Part shown: piece after piece, positions 24,455 through 32,624 of the stretch
Layout: the number at the start of each line of letters is the position of its first letter
Numbering within the stretch: the first letter of the stretch is position 1
Source of the DNA: Dethiobacter alkaliphilus
Lineage (GTDB): Bacteria > Bacillota > Dethiobacteria > DTU022 > UBA8154
NCBI GenBank assembly: GCA_016841605.1
Contig: JAENYV010000007.1
Location: forward strand, 62,001 to 126,000
DNA: 64,000 nucleotides
Direction: 5' to 3'
Position numbers and translations under genes: made by a program
The notes under the pieces: model-generated
Told to the model about the DNA's origin: nothing
What the model saw: only the letters and a program-made list of their open reading frames with translations
The model's database searches: none

Positions 24455-25951
24455 GTGAAATATAAGGTGAAGATACTTGAAGAACCGTTTAATCTTGAGT
24501 CAGAAGAGCATGATATACTTCCAAGAGCAAGCACTGTCCTGGTAACGACAACAGATAATGAAGGGGAAACAAAAGAAGAAAAATATGGATTTGTTGATCG
24601 AGAAGAGGTTTATTCTCTCATAGATTCAGGACAAAAAATTAACCTGAATCATTGTTATATAGCAGGGTTTTCGCTCTCAGAATATAGGAAAAGAAAGGGC
24701 TTAGATGGATCAGTCTCAATTAATCTCTGCGATGCTCGAAACGCTTTTTTTGATACAGGAGAATCATTTGAACGAGCGATTGGCAGAGAAATATATCCAG
24801 ATAAAAATGTATCCAGTTACAAAAACGTAGATTTTATCGGTGCTAATTTTGGTGATGGAGACATAGATTTTAGCTATGCCAAGTTTGGTAAAGGAAACGT
24901 AAAATTTGGCGATGTAAAGTTTGGTGATGGAAACATAGTTTTTATCGGTACTGAATTTGGTAAAGGGGAAGTATATTTTAGTATAGCAAAGTTTGGTGAT
25001 GGAAACGTAGATTTTCGCTGGGCAAATTTTGGTGATGGAGACGTACTGTTTAACTTTGTTAACTTTGGTAAAGGAAAAGTACATTTTAGCGGAGCTAAGT
25101 TTGGAGAATTATATTTTGTAGTGCCTAAGTTTGGTGAGATAGAGATATTGTTTGACTGGACTTATTTTGGAATGGTAAAATTTTCAAACCTCAATATATT
25201 TGAAAAGGAGAACGGACAAACTAATAGGGTAACCATTGTTTTTTCTAACTGCATTTTTAAAGATAGTGTTGACATGCAATATGTAGAATGTAATGAACTG
25301 AGAATTTATAACTGCACAATTGAAAAAATAGTAAAGCTTCAAGGGTTAAAAGTTAATAGATTTTCTTTAACAGATACAATAAACTTCGGCCAGATTTTTA
25401 TTAGGTGGAAAGAAGAAAAATTATCAGAAGTATTAACAGGTGAATCGGCACAGGATAAAGCAGATCAACTGGTGATGCTTAAAGAAAATTTTCATTCCAT
25501 TGGCAGGTATGACGATGAAGATATGGCTTATGTCGAGTACAGACGGTCTAAACGGAAAGCAACTTGTGAAGAAGTACGCAAAGAAAAAGGGTACAAAAAA
25601 ATATCCGGAATTTATAAATATTTTTTAGTTTCTATGGACTGGCTGATAGATTGGCTGAGCATGTACGCTACTAACCCGTGGCGTGTGGCTTCTCGTATGG
25701 CGGTATTTTTTACGGTATTTACAGGAATATACTTGTTATTTCCAGAATTGATAATTAAAAGTGACAAGATATCTCAACCTTATTTTTGGAAGTGCATTAG
25801 CTACAGTATTGCCACCTTTTTAACTATTGGTTACGGGAACATTACTCCTTTAACATGGGTTGCTGTTGTTTTATCCGGTTTTGAGGGATTTCTAGGAGTA
25901 TTTTTAACTGCTTTATTCACAGTAGCTTTTGCCCGGAAAGTTTTACGTTAA
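24455..25951 (+). CDS. 12-residue-repeat solenoid fused to a two-TM potassium-channel pore
   Basis: A 498-residue protein starting at a GTG seven bases after GGGGGGAGG (the ORF track starts inside that site). Residues about 129-215 hold seven near-perfect 12-residue repeats (such as AKFGKGNVKFGD, ANFGDGDVLFNF), trailing off to about 245. This is unlike canonical five-residue pentapeptide coils but would build a beta-solenoid. The C-terminal about 110 residues have two TM segments around a pore helix and the K+ filter TIGYG (457-461). No phage structural role fits; it lies between fibre and lysis genes with its own terminator, the place for lysogenic-conversion or defence cargo. Confidence 0.8.
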   Translation: MKYKVKILEEPFNLESEEHDILPRASTVLVTTTDNEGETKEEKYGFVDREEVYSLIDSGQKINLNHCYIAGFSLSEYRKRKGLDGSVSINLCDARNAFFDTGESFERAIGREIYPDKNVSSYKNVDFIGANFGDGDIDFSYAKFGKGNVKFGDVKFGDGNIVFIGTEFGKGEVYFSIAKFGDGNVDFRWANFGDGDVLFNFVNFGKGKVHFSGAKFGELYFVVPKFGEIEILFDWTYFGMVKFSNLNIFEKENGQTNRVTIVFSNCIFKDSVDMQYVECNELRIYNCTIEKIVKLQGLKVNRFSLTDTINFGQIFIRWKEEKLSEVLTGESAQDKADQLVMLKENFHSIGRYDDEDMAYVEYRRSKRKATCEEVRKEKGYKKISGIYKYFLVSMDWLIDWLSMYATNPWRVASRMAVFFTVFTGIYLLFPELIIKSDKISQPYFWKCISYSIATFLTIGYGNITPLTWVAVVLSGFEGFLGVFLTALFTVAFARKVLR

Positions 25952-25988
25952 CAAGTTTTGTTTAGCATAATATTTAACCGCAATTTAA

Positions 25989-26010
25989 CCGCCTTCGGGC
26001 GGTTTTTTAT
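25989..26010 (+). terminator. Intrinsic terminator after the channel gene
   Basis: CCGCC-TTCG-GGCGG hairpin followed by TTTTTTATT. Confidence 0.85.
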
Positions 26011-26033
26011 TGTAAGATCTCTATCAAAAATGG

Positions 26034-26062
26034 TTGCTGGGAGGCGCTGTCCATGATATATT
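26034..26062 (+). promoter_or_regulatory. Candidate promoter of the adenine methylase
   Basis: TTGCTG, a 17-bp spacer and TATATT, about 40 bases before the methylase ATG. It allows expression separate from the late operon. Confidence 0.5.
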
Positions 26063-26103
26063 ATTAATATAGAACATTAGTTCGTATAAGGAGATAAAAC
26101 ATC

Positions 26104-26856
26104 ATGAACAGCTTCTTTGCTTGGATAGGTGGTAAAAATTATCTTAAAAAGACTATCGCTGCCCGCATGCCCGATAGTTTTAGCCGTTACATCGAAGTTT
26201 TTGGCGGTGCTGCATGGGTTCTGTTCTATAAAGACAGGTATGCGGAAATGGAAATATACAACGATTACAACGGCGACCTCGTAAATTTATTTCGCTGTGT
26301 TAAATATCATTGCCCGGAGCTCCAGAGAGAACTATCATTTCTACTCAATTCAAGAGAGATTTTTAATGACTTTAAGCAGCAGTATACAAAAGGAATGACC
26401 GATATCCAGAGAGCTGCCCGGTTCTACTTTCTTTTGAAAGTTTCTTATGGGTCGAACGGCAGAAGTTACGGGTGCATAAAAAAAGACATCTTAGCGATGA
26501 CCCAATACTTGTCACGCATTGAAGAAAGGCTTTCTGCCGTTATCATCGAAAAGAAAGACTTTGAGGACCTTATCTCCGTGTATGATAGGCCGGACGCCTT
26601 CTTTTACGTAGACCCACCATACTATCAGGCCGAGAAGTATTATCAGATTGAGTTTAATGAAGATGACCACATTAGGTTGTATAGGAAGCTTTGCACAATA
26701 CAAGGTAAGTTTTTATTGAGTTACAACAATTGCGATTTAATAAAAGACCTGTACAAAGATTTTTATGTTGAAGGAATAACCAGGCAGCATAATTTGATGG
26801 CAAGATACAAAGGCGAGAATAACGACTATAAGGAATTGTTGATATGGAACTATTGA
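26104..26856 (+). CDS. DNA adenine N6-methyltransferase (D12/Dam class)
   Basis: A 250-residue methylase. FAWIGGKNYLKKTI (residues 4-17) is the AdoMet-binding FxGG-type motif I. YIEVFGGAAWVLFYKD and IYNDYNGDLVNLFR are family motifs, and FFYVDPPYY (about 161-169) is the catalytic DPPY. No restriction enzyme accompanies it, so it is an orphan methylase that probably protects phage DNA or alters its regulation. It has its own promoter and good AAGGAGA site. Confidence 0.92.
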   Translation: MNSFFAWIGGKNYLKKTIAARMPDSFSRYIEVFGGAAWVLFYKDRYAEMEIYNDYNGDLVNLFRCVKYHCPELQRELSFLLNSREIFNDFKQQYTKGMTDIQRAARFYFLLKVSYGSNGRSYGCIKKDILAMTQYLSRIEERLSAVIIEKKDFEDLISVYDRPDAFFYVDPPYYQAEKYYQIEFNEDDHIRLYRKLCTIQGKFLLSYNNCDLIKDLYKDFYVEGITRQHNLMARYKGENNDYKELLIWNY

Positions 26857-26886
26857 AATTTGTTAATGACTTTTTTGGGAAATAGG

Positions 26887-26906
26887 GAGCCGAAAGGCTC
26901 TTTTTA
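26887..26906 (+). terminator. Intrinsic terminator after the methylase
   Basis: GAGCC-GAAA-GGCTC hairpin followed by TTTTT. Confidence 0.8.
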
Positions 26907-26940
26907 ATTTCAGCAAAAATACGGGGGTGAAATCGTAAAG

Positions 26941-27348
26941 ATGGAGTTTAAAGTAGGTCCATTGTTTAAGACGGTAGTAGCGTTGGGCGGCGGGGCCGCT
27001 TCTTACTTGTATGGGGGGTGGAGCTCGTTGCTGGGGATTCTTTTAGCATTTGTTGTTATTGATTACATTACTGGGTTTGTGGCGGCAGGGATAGAAGGAA
27101 AGTTATCCAGCGGAGTGGGACTTAAAGGTATAGCGAAGAAAATATTTATTTTCGTAATGGTGGCAGTGGCCCACTTGGCGGACCAGGCTATTGGCACTGA
27201 GATAATTAGGAATGCAGCGATTTTTTTCTACCTGGCAAATGAACTGCTAAGCATAACCGAAAATTCTGGACGTATTGGGCTTCCAGTGCCGCCAATGCTC
27301 ACTAAGGCGGTCGCCATCTTGCAAGATAAAGGTGAGGTGAATAAATGA
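26941..27348 (+). CDS. Phage holin
   Basis: A 135-residue membrane protein with three to four hydrophobic segments (about residues 12-45, 58-78, 88-110) and the holin-family pattern VVIDYITGFVAAGIEGKLSSGVGLKGIAKKI. It makes membrane lesions that release or activate the endolysin. It overlaps the amidase gene by four bases, the normal lysis cassette. Confidence 0.9.
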   Translation: MEFKVGPLFKTVVALGGGAASYLYGGWSSLLGILLAFVVIDYITGFVAAGIEGKLSSGVGLKGIAKKIFIFVMVAVAHLADQAIGTEIIRNAAIFFYLANELLSITENSGRIGLPVPPMLTKAVAILQDKGEVNK

Positions 27349-28124
27349 TGCGTATATGTATAGACCCGGGGCATGGTGGTGCAGATCCGGGAGCCGTGGC
27401 TAACGGCCTTCGAGAAAAAGATTTGACGTTGGACATTGCTTTAAAACTCCGTGATTATCTCCTTACCGGTTGGCAGTGCGAGGTAAAGCTTACTCGTGAA
27501 ATTGATAAGTACCTTTCTCTATCTGACCGGTGCCGTATAGCAAACGACTGTGAAGCAGATTTATTTTATTCCGTCCATTGTAACGGGCATGCGAACACCG
27601 AGAAAAACGGTTGGGAAAGCTTTGTCCATTCGGCAACATCGGAGCAAACAAAGCAGTATCAAAAAGCTATCCATGGTAGTGTTTTTAACTATCTGAAAGG
27701 CTGGGGGACTTTAGACCGTGGTATGAAGAGCGCTAATTTCCAGGTGCTTCGCGAAACTGAAATGAGTGCGATTTTAGGAGAGTATTTATTTATAAGTGGC
27801 GATATAGATAGCCAAATTTTAAAAAATCCTGAAGCCCTGAACATTATGGCCGTATCTACGGCCACAGGGATAGCGAAAGCGCTTGATCTGGAGCAGGAAC
27901 CGAAGGGAAAAGCTTCAGGTCCCTTCCCAGATGTCCCTTCCGATCACTGGGCTGCAGGTGCTATCTCTTATGTGAGTGACCCGGAGCAGCTCATCATGGC
28001 AGGCTTTGGTGACGGAACTTTCCGACCGGACGAATCTGTTACCCGGGCGCAGTTGGCCGTTGTGGTGGAACGAGTGATGCGGGGGACAATTTCTGAAGCA
28101 ATTAAAGTATTAAAGACGAAGTAA
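27345..28124 (+). CDS. Endolysin: N-acetylmuramoyl-L-alanine amidase with SLH domain
   Basis: A 259-residue lysin. The Amidase_3 domain (about 3-178) has ICIDPGHGG (zinc His10), Glu24, SVHCNGH (His78) and GEYLF (Glu146). A short linker leads to one S-layer-homology module (about 194-245: FPDVPSDHWAAGAISYVSDP then FGDGTFRPDESVTRAQLAVV). SLH modules bind secondary cell-wall polymer, so the module acts as wall-binding domain and implies an S-layer-bearing host. Confidence 0.92.
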   Translation: MMRICIDPGHGGADPGAVANGLREKDLTLDIALKLRDYLLTGWQCEVKLTREIDKYLSLSDRCRIANDCEADLFYSVHCNGHANTEKNGWESFVHSATSEQTKQYQKAIHGSVFNYLKGWGTLDRGMKSANFQVLRETEMSAILGEYLFISGDIDSQILKNPEALNIMAVSTATGIAKALDLEQEPKGKASGPFPDVPSDHWAAGAISYVSDPEQLIMAGFGDGTFRPDESVTRAQLAVVVERVMRGTISEAIKVLKTK

Positions 28125-28138
28125 ACAAGCATTTATGG

Positions 28139-28168
28139 GGCGGCTCCCAAAGGGGCCGCTTTTTTTGT
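28139..28168 (+). terminator. Terminator closing the prophage late operon
   Basis: GCGGCTCCC and GGGGCCGC form a stem around AAA, followed by TTTTTTT. It marks the end of the lysis cassette and of recognisable phage genes. Confidence 0.85.
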
Positions 28169-28197
28169 TTGTATAAATTTGTCTTTTTCAGACAAAA

Positions 28198-28232
28198 ATA
28201 ATAAGAGACCGCCGCTCTAGGTCTCTTATTAT
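28198..28232. terminator. Bidirectional terminator / 13-bp inverted repeat
   Basis: ATAATAAGAGACC (28198-28210) and GGTCTCTTATTAT (28220-28232) are a perfect inverted repeat around GCCGCTCTA. It separates the prophage late operon from the minus-strand genes of the next element. Confidence 0.75.
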
Positions 28233-28236
28233 CTAT

Positions 28237-28356
28237 TTATTTATTTTTCTTTTTATCTTTTCCGCCGACGTAAATCTTAAAGGCCCGCTTTCCGTAATCT
28301 CTAGCGTAAATTTTACTACCATCGGGAAGCTTTCTGCTTGCTCTAAGAATATACAT
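28237..28356 (-). CDS. 39-residue basic protein (not in ORF track)
   Basis: The minus strand encodes MYILRASRKLPDGSKIYARD then YGKRAFKIYVGGKDKKKNK. The DGxxIYARDYGKRAFxI pattern occurs in small proteins of Firmicute plasmids and integrative elements. The ORF-track frame over this region (60 residues) is less convincing. It follows the MerR gene on the same strand. Function unknown. Confidence 0.6.
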   Translation of the reverse strand: MYILRASRKLPDGSKIYARDYGKRAFKIYVGGKDKKKNK

Positions 28357-28466
28357 TTAGAGTTTACCTTATCCTTTCTCCGGCGAAAATTTTTCTTGCC
28401 AGGGAAAGAAGGCAATGATACAATGTTGCTGATCAGGCGTTACATTGGAGCGGCTATTAATGCCGT

Positions 28467-28526
28467 CTAACCCTTTGAACCTTCGCCGGTAGGCTCACGA
28501 CAAGCCCGGCGATTTTTCTTTGCCAC
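28467..28526 (-). CDS. Possible 19-residue peptide after the MerR gene
   Basis: TAAGGAGGGATTAGCC precedes a GTG that opens VAKKNRRACREPTGEGSKG. The ribosome site is excellent but the peptide is very short and basic. It may be a leader or the remnant of a longer gene. Low confidence. Confidence 0.25.
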   Translation of the reverse strand: MAKKNRRACREPTGEGSKG

Positions 28527-28539
28527 GGCTAATCCCTCC

Positions 28540-29019
28540 TTATACTGCTTGTTCTTGATGTTCAGATAGATATTCCCGTCTTTGAATTTCATCCAAAGAT
28601 ACATTAGCTCTTTTTACTAGATCATCCACCAGGTCATCAATGGCTACTGCGAAAACAGCTTGTCCCCGACGAAGTACGTCAAAAACAACTCCTGGATTAT
28701 TACCCAGGATGAAGACTGTTTCTCCGTCTGTAAATAGCGTTAGATCTGACAGCGGCTTTCCTATTTTAAAATCTTTTTCCAATACCTCGATAGCTTTTCT
28801 GACCTTCTGTAAGGAAAGGGCTCTCTGCCGTAATGCAACCACAGTACGAATTTGCACTAGGCTTAAAAAGTTAAATCGGTATTTTTTTTTATAGCCCACT
28901 TCCTCTACGCATGCCGGCACAATGATTCCTGTATCAATCCAATGACGAAGCTGCCTTTCCGTCACACCAGTGATGTTGACTACGGATTGTGTATTGTAAT
29001 AATTTTTGGTGCCAGCCAT
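28540..29019 (-). CDS. MerR-family transcriptional regulator
   Basis: A 159-residue protein with an N-terminal winged helix of MerR type: YYNTQSVVNITGVTERQLRH then WIDTGIIVPACVEEVGYKKK, then the helical arm LVQIRTVVALRQRALSLQKVRKAIEVLEKD. The C-terminal part (LTLFTDGETVFILGNNPGVV) is a small sensor/dimer region without recognised ligand residues. It is divergent from the XRE/FtsK genes and probably controls the mobile element. Confidence 0.85.
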   Translation of the reverse strand: MAGTKNYYNTQSVVNITGVTERQLRHWIDTGIIVPACVEEVGYKKKYRFNFLSLVQIRTVVALRQRALSLQKVRKAIEVLEKDFKIGKPLSDLTLFTDGETVFILGNNPGVVFDVLRRGQAVFAVAIDDLVDDLVKRANVSLDEIQRREYLSEHQEQAV

Positions 29020-29050
29020 TTCATTAAACCTCCTTTCATTAATTTATTTA

Positions 29051-29062
29051 GATGGAACCATC
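29051..29062. promoter_or_regulatory. Palindromic operator candidate
   Basis: GATGGAACCATC has perfect 5-bp arms and lies in the transcribed leader just upstream of the merR gene, eight bases past its -10 box. A natural autoregulation site for MerR; the link is inferred. Confidence 0.4.
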
Positions 29063-29069
29063 CGTTTCT

Positions 29070-29098
29070 ATGTTACATTATTAGTCCATTTTTGTCAA
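29070..29098 (-). promoter_or_regulatory. Promoter of the MerR gene
   Basis: On the minus strand TTGACA, 17 bp and TAACAT, about 55 bases upstream of the ATG at 29019. Confidence 0.7.
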
Positions 29099-29211
29099 TG
29101 ATTTCTGCTCTTGGAATTTATGTTCTTGTATTAAAATATTACCCGATTTTTTTATGTATTTAACTTTAAAGTTAGAAAGTTTTTGTTGATAGCTGAAAAG
29201 GTTAGGAGCTG

Positions 29212-29240
29212 CCGGGGCCTTCAGGCTCCGGTTTTTTTTG
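29212..29240 (+). terminator. Terminator/attenuator upstream of the XRE gene
   Basis: CCGGGGCC and GGCTCCGG (one G-T pair) around TTCA, then eight Ts. It lies before the XRE gene, so it could attenuate leader transcription. Confidence 0.75.
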
Positions 29241-29287
29241 TTTTAATGCAGGATTTTCCAACTCTCACGCAGAATTGGACAGGCATT

Positions 29288-29476
29288 ATGAAATGTAATA
29301 TCAAAAAGTATCGGGAAGACAAAGGACTCACGCAAAAACAATTGGCTCAACTCCTTGACACGAATGAAGCCTTGGTCAGTCGATGGGAAAGGGGGCGCCA
29401 ATTCCCGTCCCTTGAAAGCGCCTTAAAGCTGGCCGGTGTTTTTGGCTGCAAAGTAGAGGACTTATTTTCCTTGTAA
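29288..29476 (+). CDS. XRE-family HTH regulator
   Basis: A 62-residue single-domain regulator: MKCNIKKYREDKGLTQKQLA then QLLDTNEALVSRWERGRQFP then SLESALKLAGVFGCKVEDLFSL. The ORF track starts at 29183, but the domain begins at the ATG at 29288 and the terminator at 29212-29240 lies within the longer frame. It precedes the FtsK gene and probably acts with the divergent MerR gene in control of the element. Confidence 0.85.
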   Translation: MKCNIKKYREDKGLTQKQLAQLLDTNEALVSRWERGRQFPSLESALKLAGVFGCKVEDLFSL

Positions 29477-29552
29477 AAAAAAGCAAGCACGGACAGGCAA
29501 GTGACAAGCCTCCTGGCGCATATACTTTAATATGCGAAAGGGGGTTTTATTT

Positions 29553-30680
29553 ATGGCCAAGGAAAACAATGCCTTAGCTGAGGCTATAGAAACAATACGC
29601 CACATCTGGATCCACCGCAAAAGCAATACTATCCCTGCGGCCGTTTTTGATACGATTGATGCTCTCTATGGCCGGGAAAACATGAAGCCGCTCATCATTA
29701 AAACCAATAAACTTAAAACTGAATCCGGCTACCATTTTGTAATTAATTTACCGCCAGGCGTCTCTTACCGGGAATTTGCCAAAAAGGAGCACTACTTTGC
29801 CGATTCTACCGGTGGGGCGGTGCAGATTGAGAAGCAAGGCAAAGCCGTTTACCTCACGGTAATGACCGACGAATTGAAGAAATCTTATCCTTATACGTGG
29901 GACTATGCGCCATACGATAAAATGCATCTGCCGGTGCCGTTCGGATACTCTGCCCTGGGTCCCATTGTCCGTGACCTGGCAGATGCTCCGAATCTTATTA
30001 TTGCCGGACACCCAGGCGCTGGAAAAACAGCATTTATACATACGCTAGCCGTGTCGCTGCTTCTGGCCCGGGAGATATGCTTAATCATCATTGATTTAAA
30101 AGTCCTAGAGTTTGACTATCTGAGCGGTCATGGCCTGGTGATTACGGAGTTGGAAAAGGTCAAAGTGGTATTAACGGCTATTAACAAACAGCTCGATATG
30201 CGGCTTCAAGTCCTGCGTCGTGCTGGATGCGTCAAGCTGATAGACTACCGGGGGGATGATATGCCCTTCATCGTTTTAATCATTGATGAACTGGCGGAGA
30301 TGCAGGATGAAGAATGCCAGGAGATGCTTAACCGTATTTTACGCCTGGGTAGGGCCGCGGGGATCTGTGTAGTAGCTGCCACCCAGCGCCCGAGCTCAAC
30401 CCTGTTCAAAAAATTTGGCGATAGTAAAGCCATGTTTGCAGCAACTATGTGTTTCCACGTTCGGGACGAAGTTAACTCCAGGATGCTTCTGGATAACGAC
30501 CGGGCAGCACTCATTCCAGGCAATGTTCCCGGTAGAGCAATATTCCAGTGGGATAAAGAATTAGAAGTCCAAACCATGTATCTCCCGGTACCGGGTGAAG
30601 CGACCAATATTATACGTCACCTTGAAAGACGGGAGGTGAAATGGGTTGATCAACCACGTAAAATGTTACCACCGAGATAA
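29553..30680 (+). CDS. FtsK/SpoIIIE-type DNA translocase
   Basis: A 375-residue ATPase. Walker A is GHPGAGKT (about residue 150-157), Walker B is IVLIIDELAEMQ (about 240) and ATQRPSS is the FtsK sensor motif. The start at 29553 follows AAAGGGGG. There is no TM or gamma domain, so it is the compact form found in mobile elements, where it moves DNA for transfer or replication. It overlaps the next gene by 35 bases. Confidence 0.88.
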   Translation: MAKENNALAEAIETIRHIWIHRKSNTIPAAVFDTIDALYGRENMKPLIIKTNKLKTESGYHFVINLPPGVSYREFAKKEHYFADSTGGAVQIEKQGKAVYLTVMTDELKKSYPYTWDYAPYDKMHLPVPFGYSALGPIVRDLADAPNLIIAGHPGAGKTAFIHTLAVSLLLAREICLIIIDLKVLEFDYLSGHGLVITELEKVKVVLTAINKQLDMRLQVLRRAGCVKLIDYRGDDMPFIVLIIDELAEMQDEECQEMLNRILRLGRAAGICVVAATQRPSSTLFKKFGDSKAMFAATMCFHVRDEVNSRMLLDNDRAALIPGNVPGRAIFQWDKELEVQTMYLPVPGEATNIIRHLERREVKWVDQPRKMLPPR

Positions 30681-31311
30681 TGCTATTTCGCAAGCCGTGG
30701 AGCGGCATGGGGTTTTAAATGCAGAACAGGTGGAGTCAATGTTCTTTAATGGGCTCAGTTGCGGTAAGCGTATTGCTCAGCGCAGACTTAAGCGGCTGCA
30801 TGATACAAAGCGTTTAAAGCGCGGCAGGATGACTTTTGACCAGCCATATTATTACTACTTAGGAAAAGCTCCCGGCCAGGTTGAGCACCGCTTGGGTGTT
30901 AATTGGGTGTATATATGGATTATAAAGCAACTAAAGTCCTGGGAAATTCTTCACTCTCTGGAGTATGAAGTTGATTATAAAACATTCAGGATGGATGCCT
31001 TGGTAACAGTTAGAAACAAAGTAACAGGAAAATTAAAGCTCTTCTATATCGAAATGGACCGAAGCGATAACAATTTCAACAAGGTTCAGCAGCTTAATCA
31101 GTTTTACCAGACGAAAAAATATTTATCTGCCTGGTGGGTGGCAACTGCGGATCGTTTTCCAGCTATTATCGTGGCCACAGAAACTGAAAAAAGATACCGG
31201 CACATTCAAACAAAGATAAAAGAGGAGAACGCCGGCGGCCTTGAATTCCAGCTTTACCTTTTATCTGAATTAAGGGAGGAGTGCTTAAGTGGAAGCGTCT
31301 ACAAAGCTTGA
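30646..31311 (+). CDS. Replication-relaxation family protein
   Basis: A 221-residue protein with an N-terminal winged-helix region (VERHGVLNAEQVESMFFNGL then RRLKRLHDTKRLKRG) and a second half with YEVDYKTFRMDALVTVRNKV and FYIEMDRSDNNFNKVQQLNQ, the layout of Replic_Relax proteins linked to plasmid and integrative-element replication. It starts at TTG after GGAGGTG. Its overlap with the FtsK gene supports a joint DNA-processing role. Confidence 0.8.
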   Translation: MINHVKCYHRDNAISQAVERHGVLNAEQVESMFFNGLSCGKRIAQRRLKRLHDTKRLKRGRMTFDQPYYYYLGKAPGQVEHRLGVNWVYIWIIKQLKSWEILHSLEYEVDYKTFRMDALVTVRNKVTGKLKLFYIEMDRSDNNFNKVQQLNQFYQTKKYLSAWWVATADRFPAIIVATETEKRYRHIQTKIKEENAGGLEFQLYLLSELREECLSGSVYKA

Positions 31312-31549
31312 TGTTGTTATCGTTCAGCTGGTCCTGGTGGGAGCTGTAGGGTGGCTTATGTATTACCTTGCCGGAGCTCTGGGCCATAAGCAGCTGGCCG
31401 GAATGGTTAAGGCCACCGCTATTATGGTGATGATTACTATCGGCGGTGGGGCTTTATGGGAGTTTGTTTCCAGTGTGGCCACCAAGGTAAGCGCCATCGC
31501 TGAAGCAATTAATAATGTCACAGATAAAATCTTCTTTTTTGTGAAATAA
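31289..31549 (+). CDS. Small two-TM VirB2/TrbC-like membrane protein 1
   Basis: An 86-residue protein with TM segments at about residues 9-31 and 40-60. The sequence VVIVQLVLVGAVGWLMYYLAGALG then GMVKATAIMVMITIGGGALW parallels the next gene (VVLIQLMLIGVVSWLLMYIV). Short hydrophobic repeats of this kind resemble VirB2/TrbC pilin or coat-like subunits. GTG start after AGGGAGGAG. The family link is by shape only. Confidence 0.6.
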   Translation: MEASTKLDVVIVQLVLVGAVGWLMYYLAGALGHKQLAGMVKATAIMVMITIGGGALWEFVSSVATKVSAIAEAINNVTDKIFFFVK

Positions 31550-31563
31550 AAGGAGGGTTTAGG

Positions 31564-31818
31564 GTGCAATATTATGCTACTCCGCTTACTGATATTGCCC
31601 TGCAGACATTTGGTATAGGTGGTCCTGCAGTGGTGCTTATCCAGTTAATGCTCATAGGTGTCGTTTCCTGGTTGCTAATGTATATTGTTAATGCTGCAGG
31701 TCAAGGCACAATTGGCAGTATGATCAAAGTTGCAGCAACGTTTATTTGTATTGGAATTATAACGGCGACAGCTTGGAAAACCGTTTTAGCTGTAGCGAAA
31801 ATAGCCGGATTATATTAA
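31564..31818 (+). CDS. Small two-TM VirB2/TrbC-like membrane protein 2
   Basis: An 84-residue paralogue of the preceding protein: VVLIQLMLIGVVSWLLMYIV then AAGQGTIGSMIKVAATFICIGI. GTG start after AAAAGGAGGG. Two tandem copies next to a DNA translocase suggest a two-subunit membrane channel or filament for DNA transfer; this is inferred. Confidence 0.6.
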   Translation: MQYYATPLTDIALQTFGIGGPAVVLIQLMLIGVVSWLLMYIVNAAGQGTIGSMIKVAATFICIGIITATAWKTVLAVAKIAGLY

Positions 31819-32060
31819 AAATACTTATACGTTTGCTTATACGCTGGTGTATTCGTTAAGTTATACGTCTAAACGAACAAGAAAGGGCTGAAAAATACGA
31901 TTTTTAACCGTTATTTTTCACGAAGAAGGAGGGAACGAGAGGGAACGACGACTCCAGGCGATGGTCCACAACACCCCCTGCAATCCCGGGGGGTAGATGT
32001 TGGCAACACAGGATTATTATGGTAAGATTTTAAAAATACTAATGAAAAGGGGGTTTTAGT
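31819..32060. other. Non-coding stretch with TTATACG repeats
   Basis: No ORF. TTATACG occurs at 31825-31831, 31837-31843 and 31861-31867, and again at 32687-32693 beyond the next gene. Around 31969-32005 CAACACCCCC and a GGGGGG...TGTTG segment could pair. Iteron-like or recombination-site function is possible but unproven. Confidence 0.35.
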
Positions 32061-32588
32061 ATGGGTCTTTTTGGAAAATCAAAAGTAACATCAGAAGAGA
32101 AGCAAAAACAAAAAGAGGAAAAACAGCAACGTGCTTTAGAAAAACAACAGCAAAAAGAAGAGAAGTTAGAAAAACTAAGAATTAAAACAACTGCTATTTT
32201 TATTGATTATCTTGGCGGCCATCCAGATTTTGAAGTAAGAAAAGCTACTAATGTTATACTTAAATTCTCAGAAGACGGCAGCGCAATACTTATCACGAAT
32301 CTTTTTAATAAAGTTTTAGCAAGCCTTCCAAAAGGAGATATAGTTAATCTTGAACTTGACCGGGCCAGCAAAAGAAGTGCTGGCAAGGCAGCGGCGGGGG
32401 CAATTATTGGCGGAGTACTCACGGGAGGTCTGGGCTTACTTGCAGGGGCTGCTATTGGCGGTCGCAGAAAAGATGATAGTATTATTGTTATGACTGTTAA
32501 GTATGGTCCCGCAGAAGTAGAGCTTTACTTTAAAGATCAGAAGGATACTAAAAAGAAATATGGTCATGTGGCAGGGCTGCTAAAGTAA
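32061..32588 (+). CDS. Coiled-coil protein with glycine-zipper membrane segment
   Basis: A 175-residue protein. Residues about 8-45 are a Lys/Glu/Gln coiled coil. A small alpha/beta region follows (about 45-107), then a glycine zipper (about 112-138: AAGAIIGGVLTGGLGLLAGAAIGG) likely to insert in or associate with membranes, and a polar C-terminus. Family not recognised. It has a good GGGGG ribosome site and its own terminator, as isolated cargo at the element end. Confidence 0.6.
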   Translation: MGLFGKSKVTSEEKQKQKEEKQQRALEKQQQKEEKLEKLRIKTTAIFIDYLGGHPDFEVRKATNVILKFSEDGSAILITNLFNKVLASLPKGDIVNLELDRASKRSAGKAAAGAIIGGVLTGGLGLLAGAAIGGRRKDDSIIVMTVKYGPAEVELYFKDQKDTKKKYGHVAGLLK

Positions 32589-32624
32589 ATTTAAAAAAAA
32601 TATTACTACGACGGATAGAAATTT

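Noticed and set aside
24764-25084. ORF-track minus-strand 106-residue protein with repeats
   Set aside because: It is the mirror of the 36-bp DNA repeat in the solenoid-channel gene; no ribosome site and low-complexity composition.
24900-25120. CRISPR-like regular repeat
   Set aside because: The 36-bp periodicity is continuous coding sequence with no spacers.
28540-29019. MerR gene as phage repressor
   Set aside because: It lies beyond the late-operon terminator with an FtsK/Replic_Relax set; assignment to the second element is more economical, though not certain.
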